DNA of 64,000 bases from Hydrogenophaga aromaticivorans (GTDB taxonomy: Bacteria > Pseudomonadota > Gammaproteobacteria > Burkholderiales > Burkholderiaceae_C). The translations under genes and the position numbers were made by a program. How positions within the stretch are numbered: the first letter of the stretch is position 1; each line of letters starts with the position of its first letter. The notes beneath the pieces are model-generated. The model was not told where the DNA came from and searched no databases. It saw only the letters and a program-made list of their open reading frames with translations. Location of the stretch: assembly GCF_013387465.1 (NCBI RefSeq), contig NZ_VYGV01000012.1, forward strand, positions 241,143 to 305,142, written 5' to 3'. Positions 29,323 through 37,969 of the stretch are shown piece by piece.

Positions 29323-30364
29323 AGTTCGTCCCCAGCCCTCGGCGCGCTGGGGCTACGCCTCGCCACTGCTGGCCCTGGCCATCACGGTGGTGATCGGCGT
29401 GATCCTGTTTGCCGTGCTCGGCAAAGACCCGGTGCGTGGTCTGCAGGTGTTTTTCTGGGAGCCGATCAAGAGCACCTACGCGCTGTCGGAGCTGATGGTC
29501 AAGGCCACGCCCTTGCTGATCATCGCGCTGGGTCTGGCGGTGTGTTTCCGCTCCAACGTGTGGAACATCGGCGCCGAAGGCCAGTACCTGATCGGGGCCA
29601 TCTTCGCTGCGGGCGTGGCCCTCACCGCCGACAAGACCACCGGGCCCTGGATCATCCCGGCCATCATCGTGGCCGGCATTCTGGGCGGCATGTTCTGGGC
29701 CGGCATCACGGCGCTGCTGCGCGACCGCTTCAACGCCAACGAAATCCTGGTCAGCCTGATGCTGGTCTATGTGGCGATCCAGGTGCTGAACTTCCTGGTC
29801 TACGGCCCGTGGAAAGACCCGCTGGGCTACAACTTCCCGCAGACCAAGACTTTCGAGTCGGTCACGCAGATCCCCAAGCTGATGCAGGGCTCCCGGGTCA
29901 ACATCGGTCTGCTGCTGGCGCTGGCCGGGGTGGCCGCGGTCTGGGTCTTCCTGTTCCGCACCTACGCGGGCTACGGTCAGTTGGTGGGCGGCCTGGCGCC
30001 GGCCGCGGCGCGCTACGCCGGTTTTTCCTCACGCAAGGCGCTGTGGATCGCGCTGCTCACCTCGGGCGGCGCCGCCGGCCTGGCCGGTGCGCTGGAGGTG
30101 GCGGGCCCGATCGGCCAGCTCACGCCCTACGTGCCGGCGGGCTACGGCTTCGCGGCCATCATCGTGGCGTTCGTGGGGCGGCTGCACCCGGTGGGCATCG
30201 TTTTTTCGGCCATCCTGATGAGCATGTTCTACATCGGCGGTGAGCTGGCGCAGTCGCGCCTGGGCCTGCCGAAATCGATCACCGGTGTGTTCCAAGGGTT
30301 GCTGCTGTTTGCGCTGCTGGCCTGCGACACGCTCATTGCTTACCGCATCAAGTGGAGTAAATGA
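29309..30364 (+). CDS. Purine/nucleoside ABC transporter permease 1
   Basis: A 351-residue permease of the BMP-associated (NupP/YufP-like) family with about eight to nine membrane spans. The family stretch FRSNVWNIGAEGQYLIGAI (near residue 82) and GGLAPAAARYAGF (near 230) are characteristic. The start lies inside the ATPase gene. A palindromic repeat separates it from permease 2. Confidence 0.92.
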   Translation: MLRLEVRPQPSARWGYASPLLALAITVVIGVILFAVLGKDPVRGLQVFFWEPIKSTYALSELMVKATPLLIIALGLAVCFRSNVWNIGAEGQYLIGAIFAAGVALTADKTTGPWIIPAIIVAGILGGMFWAGITALLRDRFNANEILVSLMLVYVAIQVLNFLVYGPWKDPLGYNFPQTKTFESVTQIPKLMQGSRVNIGLLLALAGVAAVWVFLFRTYAGYGQLVGGLAPAAARYAGFSSRKALWIALLTSGGAAGLAGALEVAGPIGQLTPYVPAGYGFAAIIVAFVGRLHPVGIVFSAILMSMFYIGGELAQSRLGLPKSITGVFQGLLLFALLACDTLIAYRIKWSK

Positions 30365-30369
30365 TGACC

Positions 30370-30453
30370 ACCCCCGTCGCTTGCTCGCTGCGCGTAGCCG
30401 CATCCCCCCTCAAGGGGGCAACGCCTGTGGCCTGGCAATGCCAGTTCCACGGC
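30370..30453 (+). repeat. Dispersed palindromic intergenic repeat, copy 3
   Basis: Contains the CCCCCCTCAAGGGGG hairpin (about 30404-30417) followed by CTGGCAATGCCAG. It occupies most of the 144-bp gap between the two permease genes of one operon, so it does not block transcription. Confidence 0.65.
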
Positions 30454-30508
30454 GTTTCTGGGTCAGGGACCTGTGCTCGTTGCGTTTCTCCTCATTGGAG
30501 TGCTTGAT

Positions 30509-31429
30509 ATGGAATCCATCGCTCTTTTGATCGGCTCGTCGCTCAACGCGGGCACCGTGCTGGCCATCGCCTCGCTGGGCCTGCTGATCAACGAAAAGGC
30601 CGGTATCGTCAACCTCGGTGCCGAGGGCATGATGCTCTGCGCCGCGCTGGCCGGGTTCGCCACCGTGGTGCACACCGGCAGCACGGTGGCCGGCTTTGCC
30701 GCCGGCATGGCGGCGGGCGCTTTTCTGGCGGCCCTCTTTGGCGGCCTGGTGATCTGGCTCAATACCAACCAGTACGCCACCGGTCTGGCGCTGTCGTTGT
30801 TCGGCGCGGGGTTTTCCGCCTTCGCGGGCAGCAGCTATGTGCAGGAAAAGCTGCCTGAGCAGGCGCAGTTCGTGGTTCCCGTGCTGGGCGACATACCGCT
30901 GGTGGGCCCGGCATTGTTTCGTCACCATCCCATGGTCTACATCTGCATCGGCATCGTGTTCGGCCTGATCTGGTTCCTCTACCGCACGCGCGCCGGCCTG
31001 GTGCTGCGCAGCGTGGGCGAGAGCCCGGAGTCGGCGCACGCGCTGGGCTACCCGGTGCGCCGTATCCGGCTGATGGCGGTGATGGCCGGTGGCGCGCTCT
31101 GTGGGCTGGCGGGTGCCTATGTGTCCACCATCTACACGCCGCTGTGGGTGGAAGGCATGATCGCCGGCAAGGGCTGGATCGCGCTGGCGCTCACCACCTT
31201 CGCCACCTGGCGCCCGGCACGCGTGTTGCTTGGTGCCTACCTGTTCGGTGGCGTGACCATGCTGCAGTTCCACCTGCAGGGGGTCGGCGTCAATGTGCCC
31301 AGCCAGTTCCTGACCATGATGCCCTACGTGGCCACCATCGTGGTGCTGGTGCTGATCTCGCGCAACCCGACCTGGATCCGCATCAACATGCCCACTTCGA
31401 TCGGGAAACCGTTTTATCCCGGCGCATAA
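30509..31429 (+). CDS. Purine/nucleoside ABC transporter permease 2
   Basis: A 306-residue permease of the NupQ/YufQ-like family with about eight spans. Family signature INEKAGIVNLGAEGMML near residue 28 and LRSVGESPESAHALGY near 165. The ATG at 30509 has GGAG 8 nt upstream; the in-frame start at 30473 would add a poor extension. It pairs with permease 1. Confidence 0.93.
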   Translation: MESIALLIGSSLNAGTVLAIASLGLLINEKAGIVNLGAEGMMLCAALAGFATVVHTGSTVAGFAAGMAAGAFLAALFGGLVIWLNTNQYATGLALSLFGAGFSAFAGSSYVQEKLPEQAQFVVPVLGDIPLVGPALFRHHPMVYICIGIVFGLIWFLYRTRAGLVLRSVGESPESAHALGYPVRRIRLMAVMAGGALCGLAGAYVSTIYTPLWVEGMIAGKGWIALALTTFATWRPARVLLGAYLFGGVTMLQFHLQGVGVNVPSQFLTMMPYVATIVVLVLISRNPTWIRINMPTSIGKPFYPGA

Positions 31430-31489
31430 TCTTTTTTGGTTTTTGTCACTGTTTCCGTTACCACCCACTCTCCCAACAAAGAGGTTTCC

Positions 31490-32635
31490 ATGACTGACCT
31501 GAGCAAACGTTCCCTGATGAAGCTTGCGGCCCTGACGGCCGTGGCCAGCGCCGTGCTGATCGGCTGCGGCAAGAAGGAAGAAGCCGCGCCCGCACCGGCT
31601 CCGGCACCCGCTGCGGCCGAGGCGCCCAAGGCCGAGCCGCTGAAGATTGCGTTTGCCTATGTGGGCCCGGTGGGAGACGGTGGCTGGACCTTCGCGCACG
31701 ACAACGGCCGCAAGGCCGTCGAGGCCGAGTTCGGTGACAAGGTCGTGACCAGCTTCGTGGAGAACGTGCCCGAGAGCGCCGACGCCGAGCGCGTGATCCG
31801 TGACCTCGCCAGCCAGGGCAACAAGCTGGTGTTCGGCACCACCTTCGGCTACATGGAGCCCATGCTCAAGGTCGCACCCGACTTCGCCGACGTGAAGTTC
31901 GAGCACGCCACCGGCTACAAGACGGCCGCCAACTTGCGCACCTACGACAGCCGCACCTACGAAGGCGCCTACATGGCCGGCGTGATCGCCGGTTCCATGA
32001 CCAAGACCAACACGCTGGGCGTGGTGGCGTCGATCCCAATTCCCGAGGTGATCCGCAACATCAACAGCTTCACGCTGGGTGCGCAGTCGGTCAACCCCAA
32101 GGTCAAGACCAAGGTGGTCTGGGTCAACGGCTGGTTCGACCCACCGAAGGAAACCGAAGCCGCGACCTCGCTGATCAACGGTGGCGCCGACGTGCTGATG
32201 CAGAACACCGATTCGTCCGCCGTGCTGCAGACCGCCGAAAAACTGGGCAAGCGCGCCTTCGGCTGGGATTCCGACATGACCGCCTACGGCCCCAAGGCCC
32301 ACCTGGGTTCGGCCGTGATCAACTGGGGTCCGTACTACGTCAAGGCCGTGAAGGACGCGCTGGAAGGCACCTGGAGCACCGGCGGCGTCTGGTGGGGTCA
32401 CAAGGAAGGCGCGATTGACATGGTGTCCATCGCCGAAGACGTGCCGGCCGAAGCCAAGGCCAAGATCGACGCCGTCAAGGCCGGTCTGAAGGACGGCTCC
32501 TTCGCCATCTGGAAGGGCCCGATCGTGGGTCAGGACGGCAAGGAAGTGCTGGCCAAGGACGTGGTCGCTGACGACAAGTTCCTCGGCGGCGTGAAGTTCT
32601 ACGTGAAGGGTGTCGAAGGCAAACTGCCGAACTGA
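31490..32635 (+). CDS. BMP family purine/nucleoside-binding lipoprotein 1
   Basis: A 381-residue binding protein of the Bmp/Med family. Lipoprotein signal with lipobox LIGC (Cys26), an Ala/Pro-rich linker, then FAYVGPVGDGGWTFAHDNG, ENVPESADAERVIRDLA, FGYMEPMLKVAPDF and GWDSDMTAYGPK. It is the dedicated receptor of the upstream ATPase and permeases. AGAGGT precedes the start. A terminator at 32784 ends the operon. Confidence 0.93.
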   Translation: MTDLSKRSLMKLAALTAVASAVLIGCGKKEEAAPAPAPAPAAAEAPKAEPLKIAFAYVGPVGDGGWTFAHDNGRKAVEAEFGDKVVTSFVENVPESADAERVIRDLASQGNKLVFGTTFGYMEPMLKVAPDFADVKFEHATGYKTAANLRTYDSRTYEGAYMAGVIAGSMTKTNTLGVVASIPIPEVIRNINSFTLGAQSVNPKVKTKVVWVNGWFDPPKETEAATSLINGGADVLMQNTDSSAVLQTAEKLGKRAFGWDSDMTAYGPKAHLGSAVINWGPYYVKAVKDALEGTWSTGGVWWGHKEGAIDMVSIAEDVPAEAKAKIDAVKAGLKDGSFAIWKGPIVGQDGKEVLAKDVVADDKFLGGVKFYVKGVEGKLPN

Positions 32636-32640
32636 GCCCA

Positions 32641-32710
32641 CCCCTGCCGCGCCATGGGCGCGACCCCCTCAAGGGGGCGTTGCGAGTGGCCCGGCGAAGC
32701 CGGTTCCACC
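32641..32710 (+). repeat. Dispersed palindromic intergenic repeat, copy 4
   Basis: Best-preserved two-hairpin copy: ACCCCCTCAAGGGGG (about 32663-32677) and CCGGCGAAGCCGG (about 32691-32703), right after the BMP stop codon. Confidence 0.65.
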
Positions 32711-32783
32711 GCATCCTGGGAAAAGCCACTCGCTTCGGACACATTGCAGATCGACGACCGTCGGACCTGCGGTGCCCTGGCCC

Positions 32784-32814
32784 AAAGCCGCTGCATCTGC
32801 AGCGGCTTTTTCGT
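32784..32814 (+). terminator. Intrinsic terminator of the purine transporter operon
   Basis: AAAGCCGCTG and CAGCGGCTTT form a perfect 10-bp stem around CATCTG, followed by a T-run ending TTTTTCG. It sits only 12 nt before the start codon of the Rieske gene, so that gene either depends on read-through or has a promoter overlapping this hairpin. Confidence 0.8.
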
Positions 32815-32825
32815 TGGAGGATCAC

Positions 32826-33887
32826 ATGATCGAGAAACAACTCTGGCATCCGGTGACCGCATCGCACAGGGTGCGCGAAGCGCCGGTGGCGGTGGAGCTG
32901 CTGGGCAAGCCCTTGGTGCTCTGGCGCGAGCCGGGGCATGAGGGTGCGCCGGGTGTGGTGCACGCCTGGGCCGACCGCTGCCCGCACCGCGGGGCGAGTC
33001 TCTCGCTCGGTCGCGTGCTGAACCACCTGCACGGCGCGCGGCTGGAGTGCCCATACCACGGCTGGCAGTTCGGTGGCGACACCGCGGCCCAGCAGGCGGT
33101 GGTGCCGGTGGCCGTGGGGCGTTGTGTGCATGTGCCGGCGGCACCGCTGTTTGAGCCGCCCGCGTCCCACTGCGCCACGGTGTTCGAGGCGGTGGAGCGC
33201 CACGGGCTGGTGTGGGTCCGCCTGCAGCGACCCGACCGGACCCACGTGCCCGCGGCCCTGACGGAACCCCCCGCGTTTGAGCCCTGGAGCGATCCGCTCT
33301 GGCGCCAGGTGCTGTGCGGGCCTTACGAAGTCAACACCAGTGCGCCACGCCTGGTCGAGAACTTCCTGGACCTGAGCCATTTCGGTTTTGTGCACGAGGG
33401 CTGGCTCGGTGAGCGCAGCCATGCGCAGGTGGAAACAGGGCGGGTGGAGGAGGGCGCCGACGGTCTGGTGGCCCGCGACTGCAAGGCCTGGCAGCCGCGG
33501 GCCTACGCGGGCGCCAGCGAGGGCAGTTTCATCGCCTACCGCTACACCGTGCCGCACCCGTTTGCCGCGGTGCTGCGCAAGGACGCGGCCGAGGGCGACC
33601 CGGTGAGCAACGCGATCGCGCTGTTCATCCGGCCCGACTCGGCGGCAAGTTGCACCGCCTGGTTCGCCATGGCCACGCTGGGCGACCTGTCGGACGACGA
33701 GGAACTGCGCGCCTTCCAGGACGCCGTGTTCGCGCAGGACCGCCCCATCGTGGAATCCCAGGTGCCCAAGACCCTGCCGATCGGCCAGGACGGCCCGATT
33801 GCCGAGGTGCACAGCCCGGCCGACCGCATGTCCAGCGCCTACCGGCGTTTCCTGGCCCGGCTGGGTGTGTCTTTAGGCGTGTGTTGA
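32826..33887 (+). CDS. Rieske [2Fe-2S] non-haem iron oxygenase
   Basis: A 353-residue oxygenase alpha subunit. Rieske motifs CPHRGASLS (near residue 51) and CPYHGW (near 77); mononuclear iron site NFLDLSHFGFVHEG (near 180) with both histidines and the bridging Asp. Similar in size to VanA and to Rieske proteins in purine degradation such as Klebsiella HpxD. Placement between purine transporter and adenine deaminase genes suggests a purine or N-methylpurine substrate (inference). No reductase partner gene is adjacent. GGAGG lies just before the ATG at 32826. Confidence 0.87.
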   Translation: MIEKQLWHPVTASHRVREAPVAVELLGKPLVLWREPGHEGAPGVVHAWADRCPHRGASLSLGRVLNHLHGARLECPYHGWQFGGDTAAQQAVVPVAVGRCVHVPAAPLFEPPASHCATVFEAVERHGLVWVRLQRPDRTHVPAALTEPPAFEPWSDPLWRQVLCGPYEVNTSAPRLVENFLDLSHFGFVHEGWLGERSHAQVETGRVEEGADGLVARDCKAWQPRAYAGASEGSFIAYRYTVPHPFAAVLRKDAAEGDPVSNAIALFIRPDSAASCTAWFAMATLGDLSDDEELRAFQDAVFAQDRPIVESQVPKTLPIGQDGPIAEVHSPADRMSSAYRRFLARLGVSLGVC

Positions 33888-33961
33888 AACGCGACCCCAT
33901 GCCGGGTCTGTGGGTACCCGGCCCATGTTAATTTTTGATCCCTGCTGGAAGGAGTGTTCCG

Positions 33962-34999
33962 ATGAAAAACCTTGCCCTTGAACGCGCCGTGGCCCTGGCG
34001 CGTGCCATTCCCAAGGCCGAGTTGCACATCCACATCGAGGGTTCGCTGGAGCCCGAGCTCATCTTTGCGCTGGCGCAGCGCAACGGCGTGCAGCTGCCGT
34101 ACGCCGACGTCGAGGCCCTGCGCGCCGCCTACGCCTTCACCGACCTGCAGAGCTTCCTGGACATCTATTACGCCGGTGCCAGCGTGCTGCTGAAGGAGGC
34201 CGATTTTTACGACATGGCCTGGGCTTATTTCGAGCGGGCCAAGGCCGATCACGTGATCCACACCGAGATCTTTTTCGACCCGCAGACGCACACCGCGCGC
34301 GGCGTACCCATGGCAACCGTCATCCAGGGGCTGTCTCGCGCCTGCGCCGACGCGCAGGCGAAGCTGGGCATCAGCTCGGCGCTGATCCTGTGTTTCCTGC
34401 GCCACCTGAGCGAGGCCGACGCGTTCGCGACGCTGGAAGCCGCACTGCCGTACCGCGAACACTTCATCGGCGTGGGGCTGGATTCCAGCGAGGTGGACCA
34501 CCCGCCTGAAAAGTTTGTGCGCGTGTTCGCGCGCTGCCGTGAACTGGGCCTGCGCATCGTCGCGCACGCGGGCGAAGAGGGACCACCCGAGTACATCTGG
34601 GAAGCGCTGGAGCTGCTGCAGGCCGAACGCATCGACCACGGTGTGCGTTGCCTGGAGGACCCGGTGCTGGTGGCCGAACTGGCGAAACGCCGCACGCCGC
34701 TGACCGTGTGTCCGCTGTCCAACCTGAAGCTCTGCGTGGTGAACGACCTGGCCGACCACCCGATGAAACAGCTGCTCGACGCGGGCCTGTGCGCCACCGT
34801 CAACTCGGACGATCCGGCCTATTTCGGTGGCTACCTCAACGCGAACTTCGAACAAACCGTGCGGGCCCTGGCGCTGACGGAGGCCGACGTGATCACGCTG
34901 GCGAAAAACAGCTTCGAGGCGAGCTTTGTGAGCGACGCTGATCGCGCTGCCATGTTCGATGCGCTGGACCGTTCGGTGGGACAAGCGGCGCTGGCCTGA
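33962..34999 (+). CDS. Adenine deaminase (Add-like family)
   Basis: A 345-residue zinc hydrolase in the adenosine-deaminase superfamily. The metal motif ELHIHIEGSLEPEL, the AHAGEEGPPEYIWEAL segment and NSDDPAYFGGY match the bacterial/fungal adenine deaminase branch more closely than true adenosine deaminases; this is from memory of the Pseudomonas protein. It would turn adenine into hypoxanthine for XDH. AAGGAG precedes the ATG at 33962. A GCCGGGT/ACCCGGC hairpin at 33901-33922 lies upstream, between it and the Rieske gene. Confidence 0.9.
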   Translation: MKNLALERAVALARAIPKAELHIHIEGSLEPELIFALAQRNGVQLPYADVEALRAAYAFTDLQSFLDIYYAGASVLLKEADFYDMAWAYFERAKADHVIHTEIFFDPQTHTARGVPMATVIQGLSRACADAQAKLGISSALILCFLRHLSEADAFATLEAALPYREHFIGVGLDSSEVDHPPEKFVRVFARCRELGLRIVAHAGEEGPPEYIWEALELLQAERIDHGVRCLEDPVLVAELAKRRTPLTVCPLSNLKLCVVNDLADHPMKQLLDAGLCATVNSDDPAYFGGYLNANFEQTVRALALTEADVITLAKNSFEASFVSDADRAAMFDALDRSVGQAALA

Positions 35000-35037
35000 A
35001 CCGGGGTTTCAAAGCCGCACGGTACAATTCGACCCCT

Positions 35038-35069
35038 GCGAGCCGGTGCTTCCCCGGCTCGCTTTTTTT
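35038..35069 (+). terminator. Intrinsic terminator after adenine deaminase
   Basis: GCGAGCCGG (35038-35046) pairs with CCGGCTCGC (35054-35062) and is followed by seven Ts. It separates the deaminase transcript from the second BMP gene. A TACAAT box at 35023-35028 just upstream could be a -10 element. Confidence 0.8.
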
Positions 35070-35098
35070 GTCCTTCGGAAGCCATGTAGAGGAACACC

Positions 35099-36202
35099 AT
35101 GTACAAAAACCTCGTGGCCCGGCGCGCCTGTGCCCTGGCGGTCACCAGCTTTTTCTTTTCTTTTCCCTTCTCCGCACAAGCCCAGACGGCGCCCGTCGCG
35201 CCACCGGTCAAGGCCGCGTTTGTCTACGTCGCGCCGCTGACCGACGCCGGCTGGGTGCGCCAGCACGACCAGGGCCGCAAGGCCGTGGAGGCGGCGCTGT
35301 CCGGCAAGGTGCAGACCACGTTCGTGGAAAACGTGGCCGAAGGCCCGGACGCCGAACGCGTGATCCGCGACCTCGCGCAGCAGGGGCACCAGATCATCTT
35401 CACGCCCAGCTTCGGCTACATGGAGCCCACGCTCAAGGTGGCGCGCGAGTTCCCGGGCGTGAAGTTCGAGTCGGTCACGGGTTACAAGACCGCGCCCAAC
35501 GTGGCCACGTCCAATGCGCGTTATTACGAAGGCCGTTACCTCGCCGGTGTGGCGGCCGGGCGCATGGCCACGCAGGCCGGCTACGTGGCGGGTTTCCCGA
35601 TTCCCGAGGTGGTGCAGGGCATCAACGCCTTCACGCTCGGCATGCGTTCGGTGAACCCGGCCGCCTCGGTGCGCGTGGTGTTCCTGGGCGAGTGGTTCAA
35701 CCCGCCGCGCGAGCGCGAGGCGGCCATGACGCTGATGAACCAGGGCGCCGAGGTGCTGGCCTTCCACACCGGCTCCACCGCCGTGATGACGGCAGCGCAG
35801 GAGCGCGGCAAGCTCGCCGTGGCCTACCACTCGGACATGCGCAAGGTCGCGCCCGACGCGCAGGTGGTGGCGGTGACCCACCTCTGGGGCGACTACTACA
35901 CCCGCCGCGTCAAGGCCGTGCTCGACGGCAGCTGGAAGAGTGGCAGCGTCTGGGGCGGCGTGAAGGACGGCATGATCCGCGTCGATGGGTTTGGCAGCAA
36001 GGTGCCCGCCGCCGTGCAGGCGGAGGTGCTGGCGCGGCAGGCCGACATGGCCGCGGGCCGGCTGCAACCGTTTGCCACGAAGGCCGATGTGCGCAACAAC
36101 GAAGGCCAGGTGGTGATGACCGCCGGCCAGTCGCTCAGCGACGCTGAAATCCTGAACATGAACTGGCTGGTCGAGGGCGTGGTGGGCAAACTGGCGCGCT
36201 GA
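35099..36202 (+). CDS. BMP family purine/nucleoside-binding protein 2
   Basis: A 367-residue paralog of the BMP lipoprotein at 31490, but with an ordinary cleavable signal peptide (FFFSFPFSAQAQ) and no lipobox. It keeps FVYVAPLTDAGWVRQHDQG, ENVAEGPDAERVIRDLA and FGYMEPTLKVAREF. There is no permease next to it, so it probably shares the upstream transporter and widens its ligand range (inference). Alternatively a soluble scavenging receptor. Confidence 0.9.
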   Translation: MYKNLVARRACALAVTSFFFSFPFSAQAQTAPVAPPVKAAFVYVAPLTDAGWVRQHDQGRKAVEAALSGKVQTTFVENVAEGPDAERVIRDLAQQGHQIIFTPSFGYMEPTLKVAREFPGVKFESVTGYKTAPNVATSNARYYEGRYLAGVAAGRMATQAGYVAGFPIPEVVQGINAFTLGMRSVNPAASVRVVFLGEWFNPPREREAAMTLMNQGAEVLAFHTGSTAVMTAAQERGKLAVAYHSDMRKVAPDAQVVAVTHLWGDYYTRRVKAVLDGSWKSGSVWGGVKDGMIRVDGFGSKVPAAVQAEVLARQADMAAGRLQPFATKADVRNNEGQVVMTAGQSLSDAEILNMNWLVEGVVGKLAR

Positions 36203-36299
36203 AGGCGGGGTGCGCCCGGCGGGCCGTGTGACTTTCGTCATGGGGTTATCTGCCCCGCCGTATGCCGCGGGTGGGCGGTGCCGGTAAGCTTGGGACTGC

Positions 36300-37580
36300 A
36301 TGAAAGCCTACCGCGCCGCCCTTCTCCGTTTCGACGACGACCACAACCCCCTCTACGAATCCGACGGCCTGCTCGTGGTCGGCCCCGACGCGAACGGGCG
36401 CCGGGTCGTGCGGGCTGCGGGGAGCCACAGCGCGCTGGTGGACCGTTTTCCCGGCGTCGCCGTGGAAGACCTGCGCGGCCGCCTGATCGCACCGGGCTTC
36501 GTGGACATGCACGTCCACTACCCGCAGACCGATGTGATCGGTGCACCCGCCGCGGGCCTGCTGCCCTGGCTGGAAAACTACACCTTCCCGCACGAATCGC
36601 GTTTCCACGACGAAGACCATGCGCGCGAGGTGGCGGGTTTCTTCTTCGACGAATTGCAGCGCCATGGCGTCACCACGGCCCTGACCTTTGCCACCTCACA
36701 CCCGCAGTCGGTGGACGCGGCGTTCAAGGAAGCCCAGGTGCGCGGCCTGCGTTTCATCACCGGCAAGGTGCTGCAGGACCGCCACAGCCCCGATGGTGTG
36801 CGCGACGACACCGAACAGAGCCTGATCGACACCGAGACCCTGATCCAGCGCTGGCACGGTGTGGACCGCCTGGGCTACGCGATCACGCCGCGATTCGCGC
36901 CCACCAGCACACCCGCCCAGCTGCGCGGCGCGGGTGAGCTGGCGGCGAAGTACGCCGATGTGTGGATCCAGTCGCACGTGGCCGAAAACCTGGACGAAGT
37001 GAAATGGGCGGCCGAGCTGTTCCCGGACGCACGCAGCTACCTCGGCGTGTACGGTGATTTCGGCCTGCTGCGCGAGCGCGCGGTGTACGCCCACTGCATC
37101 CACCTCGATGCGGACGACCGGGCACTCATGCGCGAAACCGGCGCCGCAGCGGCCGTGAGCCCCACCAGCAACCTGTTCCTGGGCAGTGGGTTCTTCGACT
37201 ACGCCGCTGCCGATGCCGCCGGCATGCGCTACGGCCTGGCCAGCGACGTGGGCGGCGGCACCAGCTTCTCGCCGTTCCACACCATGCTCGCAGCGTATTA
37301 CGTGGGCCGCGAAGGCCAGAGCAAGACAGGCCTGAGCCTTACGCCCGGCCAGCTCTGGTGGCAGCATACCGCGGGTGCGGCGCAGGCGCTGGGTCTGGCC
37401 GGCGTGGTGGGCAACCTGCAGCCCGGCAATGAAGCGGACTTTGTGGTGCTCAACCTCCAGGCCACGCCGCTGCTGGCGCGCAAGACGGCTCAGGCGAACA
37501 GCCTGGACGAGCTGCTGTTCGCACTCATCGTGCTGGGCGACGACCGGGTGGTGGAACGCAGCGTGGTGGCTGGCGGCTGA
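36300..37580 (+). CDS. guaD: Guanine deaminase
   Basis: A 426-residue amidohydrolase converting guanine to xanthine and ammonia. Motifs: FVDMHVHYPQTDVIG (near residue 68), WLENYTFPHESRF (near 90), QSHVAENLDEV, YAHCIHLDADD and LASDVGGGTSFS (near 318), all as in GuaD. The xanthine produced is the substrate of the XDH encoded at 22.8-26.7 kb. No strong ribosome-binding site; the start is supported by the family N terminus. Confidence 0.94.
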   Translation: MKAYRAALLRFDDDHNPLYESDGLLVVGPDANGRRVVRAAGSHSALVDRFPGVAVEDLRGRLIAPGFVDMHVHYPQTDVIGAPAAGLLPWLENYTFPHESRFHDEDHAREVAGFFFDELQRHGVTTALTFATSHPQSVDAAFKEAQVRGLRFITGKVLQDRHSPDGVRDDTEQSLIDTETLIQRWHGVDRLGYAITPRFAPTSTPAQLRGAGELAAKYADVWIQSHVAENLDEVKWAAELFPDARSYLGVYGDFGLLRERAVYAHCIHLDADDRALMRETGAAAAVSPTSNLFLGSGFFDYAAADAAGMRYGLASDVGGGTSFSPFHTMLAAYYVGREGQSKTGLSLTPGQLWWQHTAGAAQALGLAGVVGNLQPGNEADFVVLNLQATPLLARKTAQANSLDELLFALIVLGDDRVVERSVVAGG

Positions 37581-37969
37581 TTTTTTCGTTGCTCTTGCGG
37601 ACGGGCGGAGGGCTGGCTTTTTCGTTTGTCCCTTTTGTGGCGGGGCGGGCGGGCCGGGTGCGCGTTCTCCGGTCCAGCTCGCGGGCGTCTTCCCATGTGC
37701 GCCACTCTCGTTGCGTCAACATCATGATTGGCACGCTATCTCGGTGGCAACCGCGAATCGTCCCTGCGCCCGCGCACCCAGCCCACCCACCCTGGTGAAG
37801 CGCAGGTTCGCGGAGCAAGATGAACAACGCATCGCTTCCTGAGTGAAATGTCTTTTTCAAGGGCACCCGTGGAACCGGCTTTGCCGGGCCACAGGGCGCG
37901 TCCCCCCTCCAAGCGCCGAAGGCGCGCAAGAGAGGGGGGAAGCCGCGTCAGCGGCGCAGGGGGGAGTTC
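37581..37969. other. Intergenic stretch between guaD and cydB
   Basis: 389 bp between converging genes. I see no convincing coding frame, RNA gene or intrinsic terminator in 37581-37860. The last about 100 bp hold a palindromic repeat copy in reverse orientation. Confidence 0.5.
37864..37962 (-). repeat. Dispersed palindromic intergenic repeat, copy 5
   Basis: Reverse-orientation copy: CCGGCTTTGCCGG at 37875-37887, CCCCCCTCC near 37902 and a matching GGAGGGGG-rich arm further on. A small inner hairpin GCGCCGAAGGCGC lies near 37913. Directly downstream of the cydB stop, in the cydB sense. Confidence 0.6.

Noticed and set aside
37525..37929. Minus-strand frame of 134 codons in the guaD-cydB gap
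   Set aside because: Overlaps the end of guaD and the palindromic repeat; low-complexity Arg/Pro content and no start signal.
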